Assembly (NCBI RefSeq): GCF_041438805.1
Contig: NZ_CP109190.1
Coordinates: 7,254,001 to 7,318,000 of the forward strand
Direction of reading: 5' to 3'
Length of the DNA: 64,000 nucleotides
From: Streptomyces sp. NBC_01707
Lineage (GTDB): Bacteria > Actinomycetota > Actinomycetes > Streptomycetales > Streptomycetaceae
The position numbers and the translations under genes are program-made. Shown in pieces: positions 34,484 through 42,858 of the stretch. Under the pieces are notes generated by a model. The model saw nothing but the letters and a program-made list of their open reading frames with translations. It searched no databases and was not told the DNA's origin. Position 1 is the first letter of the stretch. Every line of letters begins with the position of its first letter.

Positions 34484-35935
34484 ATGTCCACCCATGCGCG
34501 CACCCGAAGGGCCCCACCACCCATGCCCACCCCACCCCTGGCCGGATCCACCACCGGACCCGACGCCCTGCGCCCCCTCCTCGACACCGTCCTCACCGCA
34601 CTCCACGACGGAGCCCACCGACGAAACGGCCCCATCCCCGCCGGTGGACCCCCGACCACCACCACCCACATACACGCCGCCGCCCACCCCGTCATCCCCG
34701 ACCACGGCACCGGCCCCCACCACGCCCTGCGCACCCTCGTCACCGCACTCACCCAAGGCTCCGCAGACCCCGCACACCCCCACTGCGCAGCCCACCTCCA
34801 CACCCCACCCCTCGCCCTGGCCACCGCAGCCGACCTCGCCGCCTCCGCCCTCAACCCCTCCATGGACTCCTGGGACCAAGCACCCGCCGCCTCAACCCTC
34901 GAAGCCGCCACCACCACCGCACTCGCCCACGAGATCTACCCTCACCACCCCCACCCCGACGCCCTCATCACCACCGGCGGCACCGAAGCCAACCAACTCG
35001 CCCTCCTCCTCGCCCGCGAACGCCACGGCCCCGTACAGACCATCTGCGCCACCAACGCCCACCACAGCATCAACCGCGCCGCCTGGCTCCTAGGCCTCCC
35101 CGAACCCCTCACCATCCCGGCCCCCACCGGCGTCATGGACCTCACCGCACTCGAGGAAACCCTCACCCGACACCACCACCAGCGCCTCCTCGTCACCGCC
35201 ACCGCAGGCACCACCGACACCGGCCAGATCGACCCCCTCGACGACATCGCCGACCTCTGCACCACCCACGGCGCCGAACTCCACATCGACGCCGCTTACG
35301 GCGGCCCCCTCCTCTTCAGCCCCACCCACCGCACCAAAGTCCACGGCCTCCACCGCGCCCACAGCGTCACCCTCGACCTCCACAAGCTCGGCTGGCAACC
35401 CGCCCCCGCGGGCATCCTCGCCGTCCCTGACCATCACCACCTCCAAGCCCTCCACCACCAAGCCCCCTACCTCAACGCCCACGACGACACCGAAGCCGGC
35501 CTCCCCGACCTCCTCGGCCGCTCCCTACGCACCACCCGCCGACCAGACGCCCTCAAAATCGCCGTCACCCTCCAAGCCCTCGGCCGCTCCGGCCTCGCCG
35601 ACCTCATCGACCGCACCATCCGCACCGCCCACCACCTCGCCGACCTCATCACCCACACCCCCACCCTCGACCTCTACGACCGCCCCACCATCACCACCGT
35701 CCTCTTCCGCCCCACCCACACCGACGACCACACCGACGACCACACCGTCGCCACCATCCGCCGCACCCTCCTCACCAACGGCCGAGCCGTCCTCGGCCGC
35801 GCACACACCCACAACGGCCTCTGGCTCAAAGCCACCCTCCTCAACCCCCACACCACCCCCGACGACCTCCAAACCCTCCTCGACCACGTCACCCACCTCA
35901 CCCACGACCTCAAGAAAGGCAACACACCCCGATGA
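34484..35935 (+). CDS. PLP-dependent group II decarboxylase (DesA-like, lysine or diaminoacid type)
   Basis: A 483-residue decarboxylase of the glutamate/lysine/aromatic group: SALNPSMDSWDQAPAASTLEAA, TTGGTEANQLALLLARER, ATNAHHSINRAAWLLG (His stacks on PLP), LHIDAAYGGPLLF and the Schiff-base Lys301 in LDLHKLGWQPAP. Downstream it overlaps an amine N-hydroxylase gene (ATGA), so the pair should make an N-hydroxy diamine such as N-hydroxycadaverine. It differs from the desferrioxamine DesA as I recall it, being His/Thr/Pro-rich. No desC or desD follows and no DmdR-type iron box was found in the 185 bp upstream. Confidence 0.8.
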   Translation: MSTHARTRRAPPPMPTPPLAGSTTGPDALRPLLDTVLTALHDGAHRRNGPIPAGGPPTTTTHIHAAAHPVIPDHGTGPHHALRTLVTALTQGSADPAHPHCAAHLHTPPLALATAADLAASALNPSMDSWDQAPAASTLEAATTTALAHEIYPHHPHPDALITTGGTEANQLALLLARERHGPVQTICATNAHHSINRAAWLLGLPEPLTIPAPTGVMDLTALEETLTRHHHQRLLVTATAGTTDTGQIDPLDDIADLCTTHGAELHIDAAYGGPLLFSPTHRTKVHGLHRAHSVTLDLHKLGWQPAPAGILAVPDHHHLQALHHQAPYLNAHDDTEAGLPDLLGRSLRTTRRPDALKIAVTLQALGRSGLADLIDRTIRTAHHLADLITHTPTLDLYDRPTITTVLFRPTHTDDHTDDHTVATIRRTLLTNGRAVLGRAHTHNGLWLKATLLNPHTTPDDLQTLLDHVTHLTHDLKKGNTPR

Positions 35936-37353
35936 CCGACCGACCCAGCCCCAACCCCGACCAGCCACACGACCTCGTCGGCATCGGCATCGGCCCCTTC
36001 AACCTCTCCCTCGCCGCCCTCGCCCACGGCATCCCCGGCAACCCCCACCCCCTCGCCGCGACCTTCTACGAACAACGCCCCGCCTTCCACTGGCACCCCG
36101 GCCTCCTCATCGACGGCGCAAGCCTCCAAGTCCCCTTCCTCGCCGACCTCGTCACCCTCGCCGACCCCGCAAGCCCCTGGACCTTCCTCAACTACCTACG
36201 CAGCCGCGACCGCCTCTTCCCCTTCTACTTCGCCGAGCGCTTCCACATCCAACGAGCCGAATACGACGCCTACTGCCGCTGGGTCACCGACCAACTCCCC
36301 GGCCTCCACTTCAGCCACCAGGTCGACGCCGCCCGCTGGAACCCCGAACGCCGACTCTTCGAAGTCGACTTCACCCAACTCGACACCCACGGCGAAGCCG
36401 AAGCCCTCGGCCGCGCCTACACCCGCCACATCGCCCTCGGCATCGGCACCGAACCCTTCATCCCCGAACCCCTCAAACCCCTCGCCGACGCCGAAAACGT
36501 CCCCGTCATCCACTCCGCCGACTACCTCCACCACCGCCGGCAACTCCTCGACGCCGAACACATCACCGTCATCGGCTCCGGCCAGTCAGGCGCCGAAATC
36601 TTCCTCGACCTCCTCCGCGCACGCCCCGCCGGACACGAAAAACTCCACTGGCTCGCCCGCACCCACGCCTTCGCCCCCATGGAGTACTCCAAACTCGGCC
36701 TCGAACACTTCACCCCCGACTACAGCCGCTACTTCCACGCACTCCCCGAACACGTACGCGACGAACTCGTCCCCCACCAATGGCAACTCCACAAAGGCAT
36801 CGACGCCGACACCATCGCCGCCATCCACGACGAGCTCTACCGACGCACCCTCCACGGCGGCTGGCCCGACACCACCCTCACCCCCGGCGTCCACGTACGC
36901 ACCGCAGGCCGTCTCGCCAACACCCGCGTCGAACTCCACCTCGAACACACCCAACAAGGCACCCGCACCCGCCTCACCACCGACGCAGTCGTCCTCGCCA
37001 CCGGCTACCGCGAACGCCCCCTCGACCGCATCCTCACCGGCCTCGCCCCCCACATCCGCCGCGACACCGGCGGACGCCCCCGCATCGACGAACACTTCCG
37101 CCTCGAACTCGACCCCACCGTCACCGGCAACGTCTACGTACAGAACGCCGAACGCCACACCCACGGAGTCGGCGCCCCCGACCTCGGACTCGCCGCCTGG
37201 CGCAGCGCCACCATCCTCAACAACCTCACCGACACCAACGCCTACCCCCTCCCACAACGCACCGCCTTCACCACCTTCGGCCTCACCCCCCAGAACACCC
37301 CCAAAATCCCCCACCAGCACCCCGGCCTCATCCCCCTCGTACAAGGCAACTGA
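35932..37353 (+). CDS. Lysine/ornithine N-monooxygenase (DesB/IucD family)
   Basis: A 473-residue flavin N-hydroxylase: FAD motif VGIGIGPFNLSLAALA, PGLLIDGASLQVPFLADLVTLADPASPWTFLNYL, NADPH motif VIGSGQSGAEIF, ARTHAFAPMEYSKLGLEHFTPDY and ATGYRE near the end. It adds a hydroxyl to the terminal amine of lysine, cadaverine or a like diamine, the first step to hydroxamate siderophores. It is coupled to the DesA-like gene and followed by a terminator, so the acylating and condensing enzymes must be elsewhere or absent. Confidence 0.87.
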   Translation: MTDRPSPNPDQPHDLVGIGIGPFNLSLAALAHGIPGNPHPLAATFYEQRPAFHWHPGLLIDGASLQVPFLADLVTLADPASPWTFLNYLRSRDRLFPFYFAERFHIQRAEYDAYCRWVTDQLPGLHFSHQVDAARWNPERRLFEVDFTQLDTHGEAEALGRAYTRHIALGIGTEPFIPEPLKPLADAENVPVIHSADYLHHRRQLLDAEHITVIGSGQSGAEIFLDLLRARPAGHEKLHWLARTHAFAPMEYSKLGLEHFTPDYSRYFHALPEHVRDELVPHQWQLHKGIDADTIAAIHDELYRRTLHGGWPDTTLTPGVHVRTAGRLANTRVELHLEHTQQGTRTRLTTDAVVLATGYRERPLDRILTGLAPHIRRDTGGRPRIDEHFRLELDPTVTGNVYVQNAERHTHGVGAPDLGLAAWRSATILNNLTDTNAYPLPQRTAFTTFGLTPQNTPKIPHQHPGLIPLVQGN

Positions 37354-37369
37354 CCAGCGGCACACAAAA

Positions 37370-37401
37370 AGCGGCCGCCTCCCGGAAAGGAGACGGCCGC
37401 T
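37370..37401 (-). terminator. Intrinsic terminator of the 5'-nucleotidase gene
   Basis: AGCGGCCG (37370-37377) pairs with CGGCCGCT (37394-37401), with an inner CTCC/GGAG stem. On the minus strand it is followed by TTTTT, so it is a true intrinsic terminator for that strand; it can also stop the converging siderophore pair. Confidence 0.88.
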
Positions 37402-37415
37402 CGACCACAGAACCG

Positions 37416-39215
37416 CTAGAACACCGGCTTACCGTCCCGCGTCAGCCGCCAGTCCACCGAAGCGAACTGCGAACCATCCACCGAACCCTTCGCCTGCACC
37501 CATGCAATGATCGTGTTGCGGATCTCCTCCGAATTCGCCCACAACTGCTTCGCACCCGGCACGTGCGGGAAGTTACCGCCACCGCTCGCCCGGTAGTTGT
37601 TCACGGCCAGCACGAACTGAGCCGCCGGATCGATCGCCTTGCCCTCGAACGACAGATTCACAATCCGCGAACCGTTCGGCTTCGCGATATCGATGTCGTA
37701 CGTCAGACCCGACACCGCGTCGTAGTTGTAATCCGGCGTGTTGTCCGCATTCGTCAACTTCGCCGTATCCACCGGAGCATCAGCAGCCGTCTGCACGTAA
37801 TACCGCGCCGAGAACTCCAGGTAGTCCCTGATCTGCGCACCCGTCAACAGCCGTGCCTCAAGCGTGTTCTCGAACGGATACAGCCCCGCCGCATCCTTGA
37901 TCGTCACGTCGCCGGCCGGAATCTGCGCCGTACGCGAAAAACACGACGCCTGCGACAGCACCGGAAGCGACGCGTACTCGCCACCAGCCAGAGCGGCCTT
38001 CACCGTCTCCGCCTGAACCACATTGATCAGATCAATGATCGGCTCGTCCTTCCACGCCGCCTCCGCCGTCGTCATCGCCACCGTCGACGTACCGATGACC
38101 TGATTGACGTACGCCACGACCTTCTTGTGCTCATCGGCCAGCAGGCCGGTGATCTTCGGGTCCTCAGCCACCGCGTTGGAGTTCAGCACCTGCGAACCGG
38201 CACGCTCCACCACCCAGCGGCCCTTCTCCCACACCAGATCGAAGTCGAACAGCGTCAGCCGCTGCCCCCACTTCAACGGCTCGGAGAGCACCACCTTCTT
38301 GCCCGTCTCCTTGTTCTCCACGAAGTACTCGGGGATCTCCAGATGGGCATGGCCGACCAGAATCGCATCGATACCCGGCACCTGCTCCGCCACCAGAGCC
38401 GCCGCGTTCTCCACATACGGAACCTGATCGCCGTACGACGACGTCCCGCTGGTCCCGGAGTGCGCCGACACGATCACGACATCCGCCCCCATGGACCGAA
38501 GCCGCGGCACGAACTTCGCCGCCTGCTCCTCCAGCCCCGGGAACACCATCTTGCCGCTGACATTCACCTTGTCCCAGATCGCGATCCCCGGGTTCGTCAG
38601 ACCCAGAATCGCCACCCTCACATCCGGGCCGTGCGGCGTACGCATCCGCTTGATCACATACGGAGCGAACGCCGGCCGCAACGTCTTCGCATCCAGCGCA
38701 TTCGCACCCAGCAGCGGAAAATCACACTGCTCCTCGAACTTCCGCAGCACCGGAATGCCGTAGTTGAACTCATGGTTGCCCAGCGCCGCCGCGTCATACC
38801 CGATCGCGTTCATCGCCTGCGCCATGGGATGCACCGGACCACGCTTCGCCGTGATCGGATCGATCTTCGCGTAGTAGTACGACAGCTGCGTGCCCTGGAT
38901 CGTGTCACCCGCATCGATCATCAGGGTGTTGTGCCGGCCCTTCTCCGCACGGACCTGGTCCACCAGGGTCGAGATCTTCGCCAGACCCACGTCGTTGTGC
39001 GCCTTGTCGTCGAACTCCTTGTCCGTGAAGTAGTCCCAGTTGAAGACATTCCCGTGCAGATCGGTCGTACCCATCACCGTGAACGAATACCGCTTCGGCG
39101 GACGCCCATGACCACGACCGTGAGCCTCGGCAGGCACAGCCACACCCCCAGCCATCGCCACACCGGCCCCGGCCGCAGCCGATGTGCCCAGGAACGTCCT
39201 ACGGTTCAGCGGCAT
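37416..39215 (-). CDS. Tat-exported 5'-nucleotidase/2',3'-cyclic phosphodiesterase (UshA family)
   Basis: A 599-residue metallophosphoesterase. It starts with a twin-arginine signal NRRTFLGTSAAAGAGVAMAGG ending around AEAHG. Metal-site motifs are MGTTDLHGN, DAGDTIQGT, GNHEFNYG and SAHSGTSG plus GHAH. The C-terminal 5'-nucleotidase domain follows (LTGAQIRDYLEFSARYY, NYRASGGGNFP). It releases phosphate and nucleosides outside the cell. The ATG at 39215 follows GGGAG; a GTG at 39227 is the alternative. Regulation by PhoP would be expected, but no clear PHO-box repeats were seen upstream. Confidence 0.92.
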   Translation of the reverse strand: MPLNRRTFLGTSAAAGAGVAMAGGVAVPAEAHGRGHGRPPKRYSFTVMGTTDLHGNVFNWDYFTDKEFDDKAHNDVGLAKISTLVDQVRAEKGRHNTLMIDAGDTIQGTQLSYYYAKIDPITAKRGPVHPMAQAMNAIGYDAAALGNHEFNYGIPVLRKFEEQCDFPLLGANALDAKTLRPAFAPYVIKRMRTPHGPDVRVAILGLTNPGIAIWDKVNVSGKMVFPGLEEQAAKFVPRLRSMGADVVIVSAHSGTSGTSSYGDQVPYVENAAALVAEQVPGIDAILVGHAHLEIPEYFVENKETGKKVVLSEPLKWGQRLTLFDFDLVWEKGRWVVERAGSQVLNSNAVAEDPKITGLLADEHKKVVAYVNQVIGTSTVAMTTAEAAWKDEPIIDLINVVQAETVKAALAGGEYASLPVLSQASCFSRTAQIPAGDVTIKDAAGLYPFENTLEARLLTGAQIRDYLEFSARYYVQTAADAPVDTAKLTNADNTPDYNYDAVSGLTYDIDIAKPNGSRIVNLSFEGKAIDPAAQFVLAVNNYRASGGGNFPHVPGAKQLWANSEEIRNTIIAWVQAKGSVDGSQFASVDWRLTRDGKPVF

Positions 39216-39621
39216 CTCGTCTCCCACAGATCAGATCTCGTAGTACACAACGCGCGTAGATAATGACCCACCAGCCGCACCCGGCAACACCCCCCGCAGG
39301 TTTCTATCTGATGACCACACGGGCCACGCCCCCGATGCCGCAGCTGCCGCGCGGCCCACACACCAGCCCCCTACTGCACCACCGACCACCCACGCGTCGC
39401 CGACCGCAGCGAACCTCGAATCCGACCCCGAAACCGCCACCCCCGCCACCACGCCCCGGTGAACCCCCGCCTCACCACAGCCCCCAAAAACTATGAACAG
39501 AATGCTCATCAGAGCGCCCTCGTGCACAATTCAACACTTGTCAATAACCCTTCACCCAAAGGTTGTTGAGTCGACACGCAGACCCAAATCACTACCCGTA
39601 GGTAAGGTCTAGGCTCAAACC
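39216..39621. promoter_or_regulatory. Divergent intergenic region; possible leaderless pyk promoter
   Basis: This 406-bp gap holds no gene that can be supported; short frames on either strand lack family features. TAGGCT at 39610-39615 is a plausible -10, only 6 nt before the pyk ATG, and there is no Shine-Dalgarno sequence at the usual distance, so pyk may be transcribed as a leaderless message. No matching -35 was found. Confidence 0.4.
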
Positions 39622-41055
39622 ATGCGCCGAGCAAAAATCGTCTGCACCCTGGGCCCAGCCACCGACACATACGAGCAGATCAAGGCACTCGTCGAAGCCG
39701 GAATGGACATCGCCCGCTTCAACCTCAGCCACGGCTCCTACGCCGAACACGAACAGCGCTACCGCCACGTACGCAAAGCCTCCGACGAAACCGGACGCAG
39801 CGTCGGCATCCTCGCCGACCTTCAAGGCCCGAAGATCCGCCTCGGCCGCTTCCGCGAAGGCCCCGTACTCCTTGAACGCGGCGACACCTTCACCATCACC
39901 GTCGAACCCACCGAAGGCGACCGCAACACCTGCGGCACCACCTACGAAGGCCTCCACACCGACGTCACCACCGGCGAACGCATCCTCGTCGACGACGGCC
40001 GCGTCACCCTCGAAGTCACCCACGTCGACGGCCCCCGCGTCCACACCACCGTCATCGAAGGAGGCATGGTCTCCGACAACAAAGGCCTCAACCTCCCCGG
40101 CGTCGCCGTCTCCGTCCCCGCACTCTCCGACAAGGACATCGAAGACCTCCGCTGGGCCCTTCGCACCGGCGCCGACATCATCGCCCTCTCCTTCGTACGC
40201 AGCGGACAAGACATCGACGACGTCCACCGCATCATGGACGAAGAAGGCCGCCGTCTCCCCGTCATCGCCAAAGTCGAAAAACCCCAGGCCGTCGAGAACA
40301 TCGACGACATCGTCGCCGCATTCGACGGCATCATGGTCGCCCGCGGCGACCTCGGCGTCGAAATGCCCCTGGAACAAGTCCCGATCGTCCAGAAGCGCGC
40401 CATCAAACTCGCCAAGCGCAACGCCAAACCGGTCATCGTCGCCACCCAGATGCTCGACTCGATGATCGACAACTCCCGGCCCACCCGCGCCGAAGCGTCC
40501 GACGTCGCCAACGCCGTCATCGACGGCACCGACGCGGTCATGCTCTCCGGCGAGACCAGCGTCGGCAAATACCCCATCGAAACGGTCCGCACGATGTCCC
40601 GCATCGTCGAAGCCGCAGAGGAAGACATCCTCGCCAAGGGCCTGCCCCCGCTCACCGACCGCAACAAGCCCCGCACCCAAGGCGGCGCGGTCGCCCGTGC
40701 AGCCGCCGAGATGGGCGACTTCCTCGGCGCGAAGTTCCTCGTCGCCTTCACCCAGAGCGGCGACACCGTCAAGCGACTCTCGCGCTACCGCTCACCCATC
40801 CCACTGCTGGCCTTCACCCCGGACCCGGCCACCCGCTCCCAGCTGAACCTCACGTGGGGCGTCGAGACCTTCCTCGGCCCGCACGTCGACTCCACGGACG
40901 CCATGGTCGCCCAGGTCGACGAGGAACTCCTGCGGATCGGCCGCTGCGAGAAGGGCGACATCGTGGTCATCACGGCCGGCTCCCCGCCCGGCGTCGCGGG
41001 ATCGACGAACCTGGTACGCGTGCACCACATCGGCGAGGACGACAGCCCCAAGTAG
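39622..41055 (+). CDS. pyk: Pyruvate kinase
   Basis: A 477-residue pyruvate kinase: MRRAKIVCTLGPATD, MDIARFNLSHG, LADLQGPKIRLG, VEKPQAVENIDDIVAAFDGIMVARGDLGVEMP (catalytic Lys, Mg ligands Glu and Asp), VATQMLDSMIDNSRPTRAE and LSGETSVGKYP. The C-terminal allosteric domain is complete. It makes pyruvate and ATP from phosphoenolpyruvate and ADP in glycolysis. It ends 8 bp before a convergent LAGLIDADG gene. Confidence 0.98.
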   Translation: MRRAKIVCTLGPATDTYEQIKALVEAGMDIARFNLSHGSYAEHEQRYRHVRKASDETGRSVGILADLQGPKIRLGRFREGPVLLERGDTFTITVEPTEGDRNTCGTTYEGLHTDVTTGERILVDDGRVTLEVTHVDGPRVHTTVIEGGMVSDNKGLNLPGVAVSVPALSDKDIEDLRWALRTGADIIALSFVRSGQDIDDVHRIMDEEGRRLPVIAKVEKPQAVENIDDIVAAFDGIMVARGDLGVEMPLEQVPIVQKRAIKLAKRNAKPVIVATQMLDSMIDNSRPTRAEASDVANAVIDGTDAVMLSGETSVGKYPIETVRTMSRIVEAAEEDILAKGLPPLTDRNKPRTQGGAVARAAAEMGDFLGAKFLVAFTQSGDTVKRLSRYRSPIPLLAFTPDPATRSQLNLTWGVETFLGPHVDSTDAMVAQVDEELLRIGRCEKGDIVVITAGSPPGVAGSTNLVRVHHIGEDDSPK

Positions 41056-41063
41056 ATCGGTCG

Positions 41064-41840
41064 TCAGTGCTTCGGCCCGACGTGAGCGTCCATGAGCGCG
41101 ACGGACGCCCGTCGGGCGACGGAGATGTTGAGCGGGTTGCCCCCGCGTGAGAGGGTCGTCCACTCGACCGCGACGGCGGTGAGGGTTTCGCTGAACAGCT
41201 TGCGGATGTCGTCCGACTTGTTGGTGAAGAAGTACCGGGGGTATTCGTAACGCTTCCGCTCACCGGCGACGAGTCGGGTGGTCCAGTTGGTGATGCGACA
41301 TCCGTCGGAGTGAATCAGGCCGCGGATGAGTTCCCACGGGTGAGCGTCCACGATCTTCTGTTGCCAGGGCTCGAGAGCGATCTGGCGGTTGTGCTTCCTG
41401 CCTGGGCCGTGCTGGGGGAAGAGGCAGGGCCAGTGCTTGCTGTAGCAGGTCACGTTCTGGCAGCCCTGACGCTGAACCCGGAACACTTTGTTGCCAGGGC
41501 GCACGAGCTGCATGGTTTCGGCGCAGGCGTCGATGAGGCCGGGCCAGGCATCGGCGCAGGCAATGCGCAGGAAGTACACGCCCCTTCTCGCGTGGGTGAT
41601 GCAGCCGTCGCCGAGATAGAGGCCGAGCAAATAGGAGTAAGCGGCGGGGTCTTCGGGATCGCGCGGTGGGTCGTCGCACCTTGGACAATCAGCGGCGCGG
41701 TTCCAGCCGAGGGGTTCTATTCGTGTTTGCCACGAACGGATGGCAGCCCGGGAGATGCCGGTCTGTTTGCTTACGGAGTTCTGACTGAAACCCTGGGCGA
41801 TGAGATCCAGAGCGCGCTTGCGCGTATCAAGGTCGTACAC
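41064..41840 (-). CDS. Stand-alone LAGLIDADG homing-endonuclease-like protein with N-terminal HTH
   Basis: A 258-residue protein. Residues 5-40 form a helix-turn-helix of transposase/Hin type (RALDLIAQGFSQNSVSKQTGISRAAIRSWQ). CPRC at 52-55 may bind zinc. Two LAGLIDADG helices follow: YLLGLYLGDG at 70-79 and LIRGLIHSDG at 171-180, about 100 residues apart as in monomeric homing endonucleases, each with the acidic Asp. It is not inside an intein or intron; it lies between pyk and a tRNA gene. Either it is a free-standing homing gene or a domesticated DNA-binding regulator. Codon use is more mixed (ATT, TTT, GTA) than in pyk, hinting at transfer. Confidence 0.75.
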   Translation of the reverse strand: MYDLDTRKRALDLIAQGFSQNSVSKQTGISRAAIRSWQTRIEPLGWNRAADCPRCDDPPRDPEDPAAYSYLLGLYLGDGCITHARRGVYFLRIACADAWPGLIDACAETMQLVRPGNKVFRVQRQGCQNVTCYSKHWPCLFPQHGPGRKHNRQIALEPWQQKIVDAHPWELIRGLIHSDGCRITNWTTRLVAGERKRYEYPRYFFTNKSDDIRKLFSETLTAVAVEWTTLSRGGNPLNISVARRASVALMDAHVGPKH

Positions 41841-41948
41841 AGGACCGAGTCTGGCGGATCATGGAGCTTGCGGGCAGGCTTAGTGAGGCGATCACACGAT
41901 CAAGTGAAGCCCTGCCGGTGCCTTGCGACCTTGGAATCGAAGGAAAAG

Positions 41949-42023
41949 TGCCCCGAGTCGGACTCGAACCGACACTGGATGGGTTTTGAATCCATTGTCT
42001 CTAACCAATTGGACTACCGGGGC
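41949..42023 (-). tRNA. tRNA with anticodon CAA (Leu by code), class I structure
   Basis: The minus strand folds as a tRNA: acceptor GCCCCGG/TCGGGGC with discriminator A, T-arm GTCGG-TTCGAGT-CCGAC, D-arm with only 3 clear pairs (GTC/GAC), and anticodon loop TTCAAAA giving CAA. The anticodon stem ATGGA/CCCAT has an A-C mismatch next to the loop. The variable loop is just 5 nt, whereas normal bacterial tRNA-Leu has a long variable arm. No CCA is encoded. It may be a true but unusual isoacceptor or a degenerate copy. Confidence 0.75.
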
Positions 42024-42122
42024 TCGCTGAATCGAAGGTTTCCCTCGACCCGCTGAGCGTCCACCTTACCGCAGCTAGGTAGGCTCTTGGCAGCAGTACC
42101 CCTGTCTTGAACGAGGAGCCCC

Positions 42123-42782
42123 GTGACCACGCCCGAGTCGCCCCAGCCCGTCGCCGACGACGACAAGTCGCACGTCCCGCCGCTGACGACCCGCGTCGTC
42201 ATCGCCGAGGACGAGGCTCTCATCCGCCTCGACCTCAAAGAGATGCTCGAAGAAGAGGGCTACGCGGTCGTCGGCGAGGCCGGAGACGGCGAGAAGGCGG
42301 TCGAGCTCGCCCGGGAGCACCGGCCCGACCTCGTGATCCTCGATGTGAAGATGCCGATCCTCGACGGCATCTCCGCCGCCGAGCGCATCTCCGAGGAGTC
42401 CATTGCGCCTGTTCTGATGCTCACCGCGTTCTCGCAGCGCGACCTCGTGGAGCGGGCCCGGGACGCCGGGGCGATGGCGTATCTCGTGAAGCCGTTCAGC
42501 AAGAGCGACGTGGTGCCGGCCATCGAGATGGCCGTGTCGCGGTTCGCGGAGCTGAAGGCGCTGGAGTCCGAGGTCGCGGATCTTGCGCAGCGGTTGGAGA
42601 CGCGGAAGCTGGTGGATCGGGCGAAGAGCATTCTGCAGACGGATTACGGGCTGTCGGAGCCGGCTGCGTTCCGGTGGATTCAGAAGACGTCGATGGATCG
42701 TCGTCTGTCGATGCAGCAGCTTGCCGAGGCGTTGATCGAGGATGCCGAGGAGAAGCGGCGGGCGTCGAAGGACGGCGAGTAG
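42123..42782 (+). CDS. pdtaR: ANTAR-domain response regulator (PdtaR-like antiterminator)
   Basis: A 219-residue two-domain protein. The receiver domain (TRVVIAEDEALIRLDLKEML) has phospho-acceptor Asp74 in VILDVKMP and KPF near residue 125. The C-terminal ANTAR domain (about 145-205: ALESEVADLAQRLETRKLVDRAKSILQTDYGLSEPAAFRWIQKTSMDRRLSMQQLAEAL) binds paired RNA hairpins and blocks terminators. Its histidine kinase partner PdtaS is not in the window. Start is a GTG at 42123 with AACGAGGAG before it. Confidence 0.93.
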   Translation: MTTPESPQPVADDDKSHVPPLTTRVVIAEDEALIRLDLKEMLEEEGYAVVGEAGDGEKAVELAREHRPDLVILDVKMPILDGISAAERISEESIAPVLMLTAFSQRDLVERARDAGAMAYLVKPFSKSDVVPAIEMAVSRFAELKALESEVADLAQRLETRKLVDRAKSILQTDYGLSEPAAFRWIQKTSMDRRLSMQQLAEALIEDAEEKRRASKDGE

Positions 42783-42800
42783 TCCCGCAGGTACGTACGG

Positions 42801-42841
42801 AAGAGGCCCGCACCCCGGATCGATCGGGGTGCGGGCCTCTT
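42801..42841. terminator. 17-bp perfect hairpin between convergent genes
   Basis: AAGAGGCCCGCACCCCG (42801-42817) is mirrored exactly by CGGGGTGCGGGCCTCTT (42825-42841) around GATCGAT. AA and TT at the ends give short T-runs on both strands, so it serves pdtaR and the liv operon alike. Confidence 0.93.
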
Positions 42842-42858
42842 CCGTGTGAAGGGGTGGG

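Noticed and set aside
36780..39263. Plus-strand frame running over the N-monooxygenase end and opposite the 5'-nucleotidase
   Set aside because: Crosses a clear terminator, low-complexity Arg/His content, no start signal.
39216..39330. PHO box upstream of the 5'-nucleotidase
   Set aside because: No pair of GTTCACC-like direct repeats seen.
39231..39527. 98-codon minus-strand frame in the 5'-nucleotidase/pyk gap
   Set aside because: Gly/Val/Ala-rich without motif, lies in a promoter region, no ribosome site.
41064..42023. tRNA plus nuclease-like gene as an integrated element with an attachment site
   Set aside because: No integrase, excisionase or repeated tRNA 3' end was found; the flanking genes are core.
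41900..42100. Skew switch at the tRNA read as a replication origin
   Set aside because: No dnaA gene or DnaA boxes nearby, and the skew reverts at about 55 kb; a local block is the better reading.
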